Shown piece after piece: positions 5,735-6,354 of a stretch of 6,354 nt of DNA; position 1 is the first letter of the stretch; each line of letters begins with the position of its first letter. The notes under the pieces are model-generated. The model had not been told where the DNA came from. It saw nothing but the letters and a program-made list of their open reading frames with translations, and ran no database searches. Both the position numbers and the translations under genes were made by a program. This DNA comes from Gammaproteobacteria bacterium (GTDB lineage: Bacteria > Pseudomonadota > Gammaproteobacteria > Pseudomonadales > Azotimanducaceae), in contig QIDL01000136.1 of assembly GCA_003228415.1 (NCBI GenBank), forward strand, positions 1-6,354, in the 5' to 3' direction.

Positions 5735-6099
5735 ACAGGTCCCGTTTTCTCATCGACAGATTCCGATGGCGGCATGCCCGGCCAGTGAGACGGATTCGCA
5801 GGGTCGGAGCCCGAACCGGTGAGTTCGCTCAACCCCGTACCCAGATCGCCGGTTACCTGATTGAGCTCGATTTTAAGGGCCTTGATCTCCTCGACCATCC
5901 CTTCCTCATCCAGTTGTTGACGAATACGGTCGAAGCCGATCTCATCGGATATCTGCTTTGACACCAGTGCCAGCCACCGCTTGAGCCTTCCCCACCAGGT
6001 GGCCAGCGCACGAATCGCTTCCGGCAACCGCTCCGGACCTATCACGAGCAGCGCCACGATCGCGATCAACAACACCTCGGGGGAGCCAATATCGAACAT
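5728..6099 (-). CDS. tatB: Sec-independent protein translocase subunit TatB
   Basis: ATG 6099 to TAG 5728 gives 123 residues. The opening MFDIGSPEVLLIAIVALLVIGPERLPEAI is close to the classical TatB N-terminus: a short periplasmic end, one membrane helix (about 5-20), the hinge GPERLP (21-26) and an amphipathic helix (about 27-48), then a charged helix and a disordered acidic/proline tail. TatB with TatC recognises twin-arginine signals before TatA forms the pore. The start is chosen because MFDIG is the family N-terminus; the 15 extra residues from 6144 do not fit. No strong Shine-Dalgarno is seen upstream. No tatA or tatC is visible on the minus strand within the 255 bases upstream or next to its end, so tatB is apart from at least one usual partner. 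It converges on the RHH-like gene with a 7-nt overlap. A Tat substrate (the FeS subunit) is encoded about 0.5 kb away. Confidence 0.85.
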   Translation of the reverse strand: MFDIGSPEVLLIAIVALLVIGPERLPEAIRALATWWGRLKRWLALVSKQISDEIGFDRIRQQLDEEGMVEEIKALKIELNQVTGDLGTGLSELTGSGSDPANPSHWPGMPPSESVDEKTGPVQ

Positions 6100-6354
6100 T
6101 CGGAGAGACACGCCTGAACACCGTGGCTGCAGTCTGAAGCCCAAGGCTCGTCACCGCAATCCGTATAATCCGTACCACTACGGGGTTCTCCAACGTTACC
6201 CTTGCCGATTGGCATCCTTGTCAATCCGAGACCACACATGCAGACGACATTTCGAGTTCTAAGAGGCTGGACCAAGGCGCTTGCACCCTACATAGCGAAC
6301 ACCATCACTGGAAGACGTTACCTATCCAATCGGGAAACTCGAAAGACGACACGC
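6100..6354. other. right-end region without a well-supported gene
   Basis: This 255-nt stretch upstream of tatB should contain its promoter. A TATAAT at 6164-6169 on the plus strand lacks a convincing -35, and the minus-strand TTGGAG (6193-6188) with GATTAT 17 nt on is only a weak promoter candidate for tatB. On the plus strand a frame from ATG 6238 stays open to the window end (at least 39 residues, beginning MQTTFRVLRGWTKALAPYI). It has no clear ribosome binding site and I do not recognise it, so it may be a partial gene or chance. Confidence 0.35.

Noticed and set aside
6164..6169. Perfect TATAAT as a plus-strand -10 promoter element
   Set aside because: There is no recognisable -35 at 16-18 nt upstream and no convincing gene downstream.

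Overview
This window looks like chromosomal DNA from a proteobacterium, most likely a gammaproteobacterium. That placement is inferred from a classical TatB, a quinol-linked iron-sulfur/NrfD/multihaem cytochrome module of the kind found in respiring and sulfur-metabolising Proteobacteria, and moderate-to-high GC with strong Shine-Dalgarno sites. No rRNA, tRNA, CRISPR array or intact mobile element is visible.

Layout. The left edge (1-377, +) holds the 3' part of a MerR-family regulator with a cysteine-rich tail. It overlaps by 14 nt a small three-helix membrane protein (364-666, +). Converging on this from the right is a minus-strand ORF (592-786) whose first ~44 residues look like the N-terminus of a prolipoprotein diacylglyceryl transferase (Lgt)-like protein; it stops after 64 residues and looks like a broken gene.

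The centre (830-5218, all minus) is one probable operon, read right to left. It encodes a Tat-exported ferredoxin-like subunit with four [4Fe-4S] motifs, a ten-helix NrfD/DsrP-type quinone-interacting membrane protein, a periplasmic multihaem c-type cytochrome with three CX2CH motifs plus one unusual CX3CH, and a luciferase-like (LLM) flavin monooxygenase. The first three genes are tightly coupled (11-nt gap, then 8-nt overlap). The LLM gene follows after 51 nt with its own strong ribosome binding site. The three redox proteins make a plausible complex exchanging electrons between the quinone pool and a periplasmic partner. No catalytic subunit (molybdopterin enzyme, NrfA, MccA or similar) lies in the window, so the terminal donor or acceptor is unknown.

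The right part holds a small ribbon-helix-helix-like protein (5393-5734, +) divergent from the operon, then a tatB gene (5728-6099, -) converging on it with a 7-nt overlap. No tatA or tatC is visible beside tatB. The last ~250 bases contain no gene I can support well.

The point most worth following is the FeS-NrfD-cytochrome module without a catalytic subunit, coupled to an LLM oxidoreductase and carrying a non-canonical haem motif. All function calls rest on reading motifs, not on database searches.
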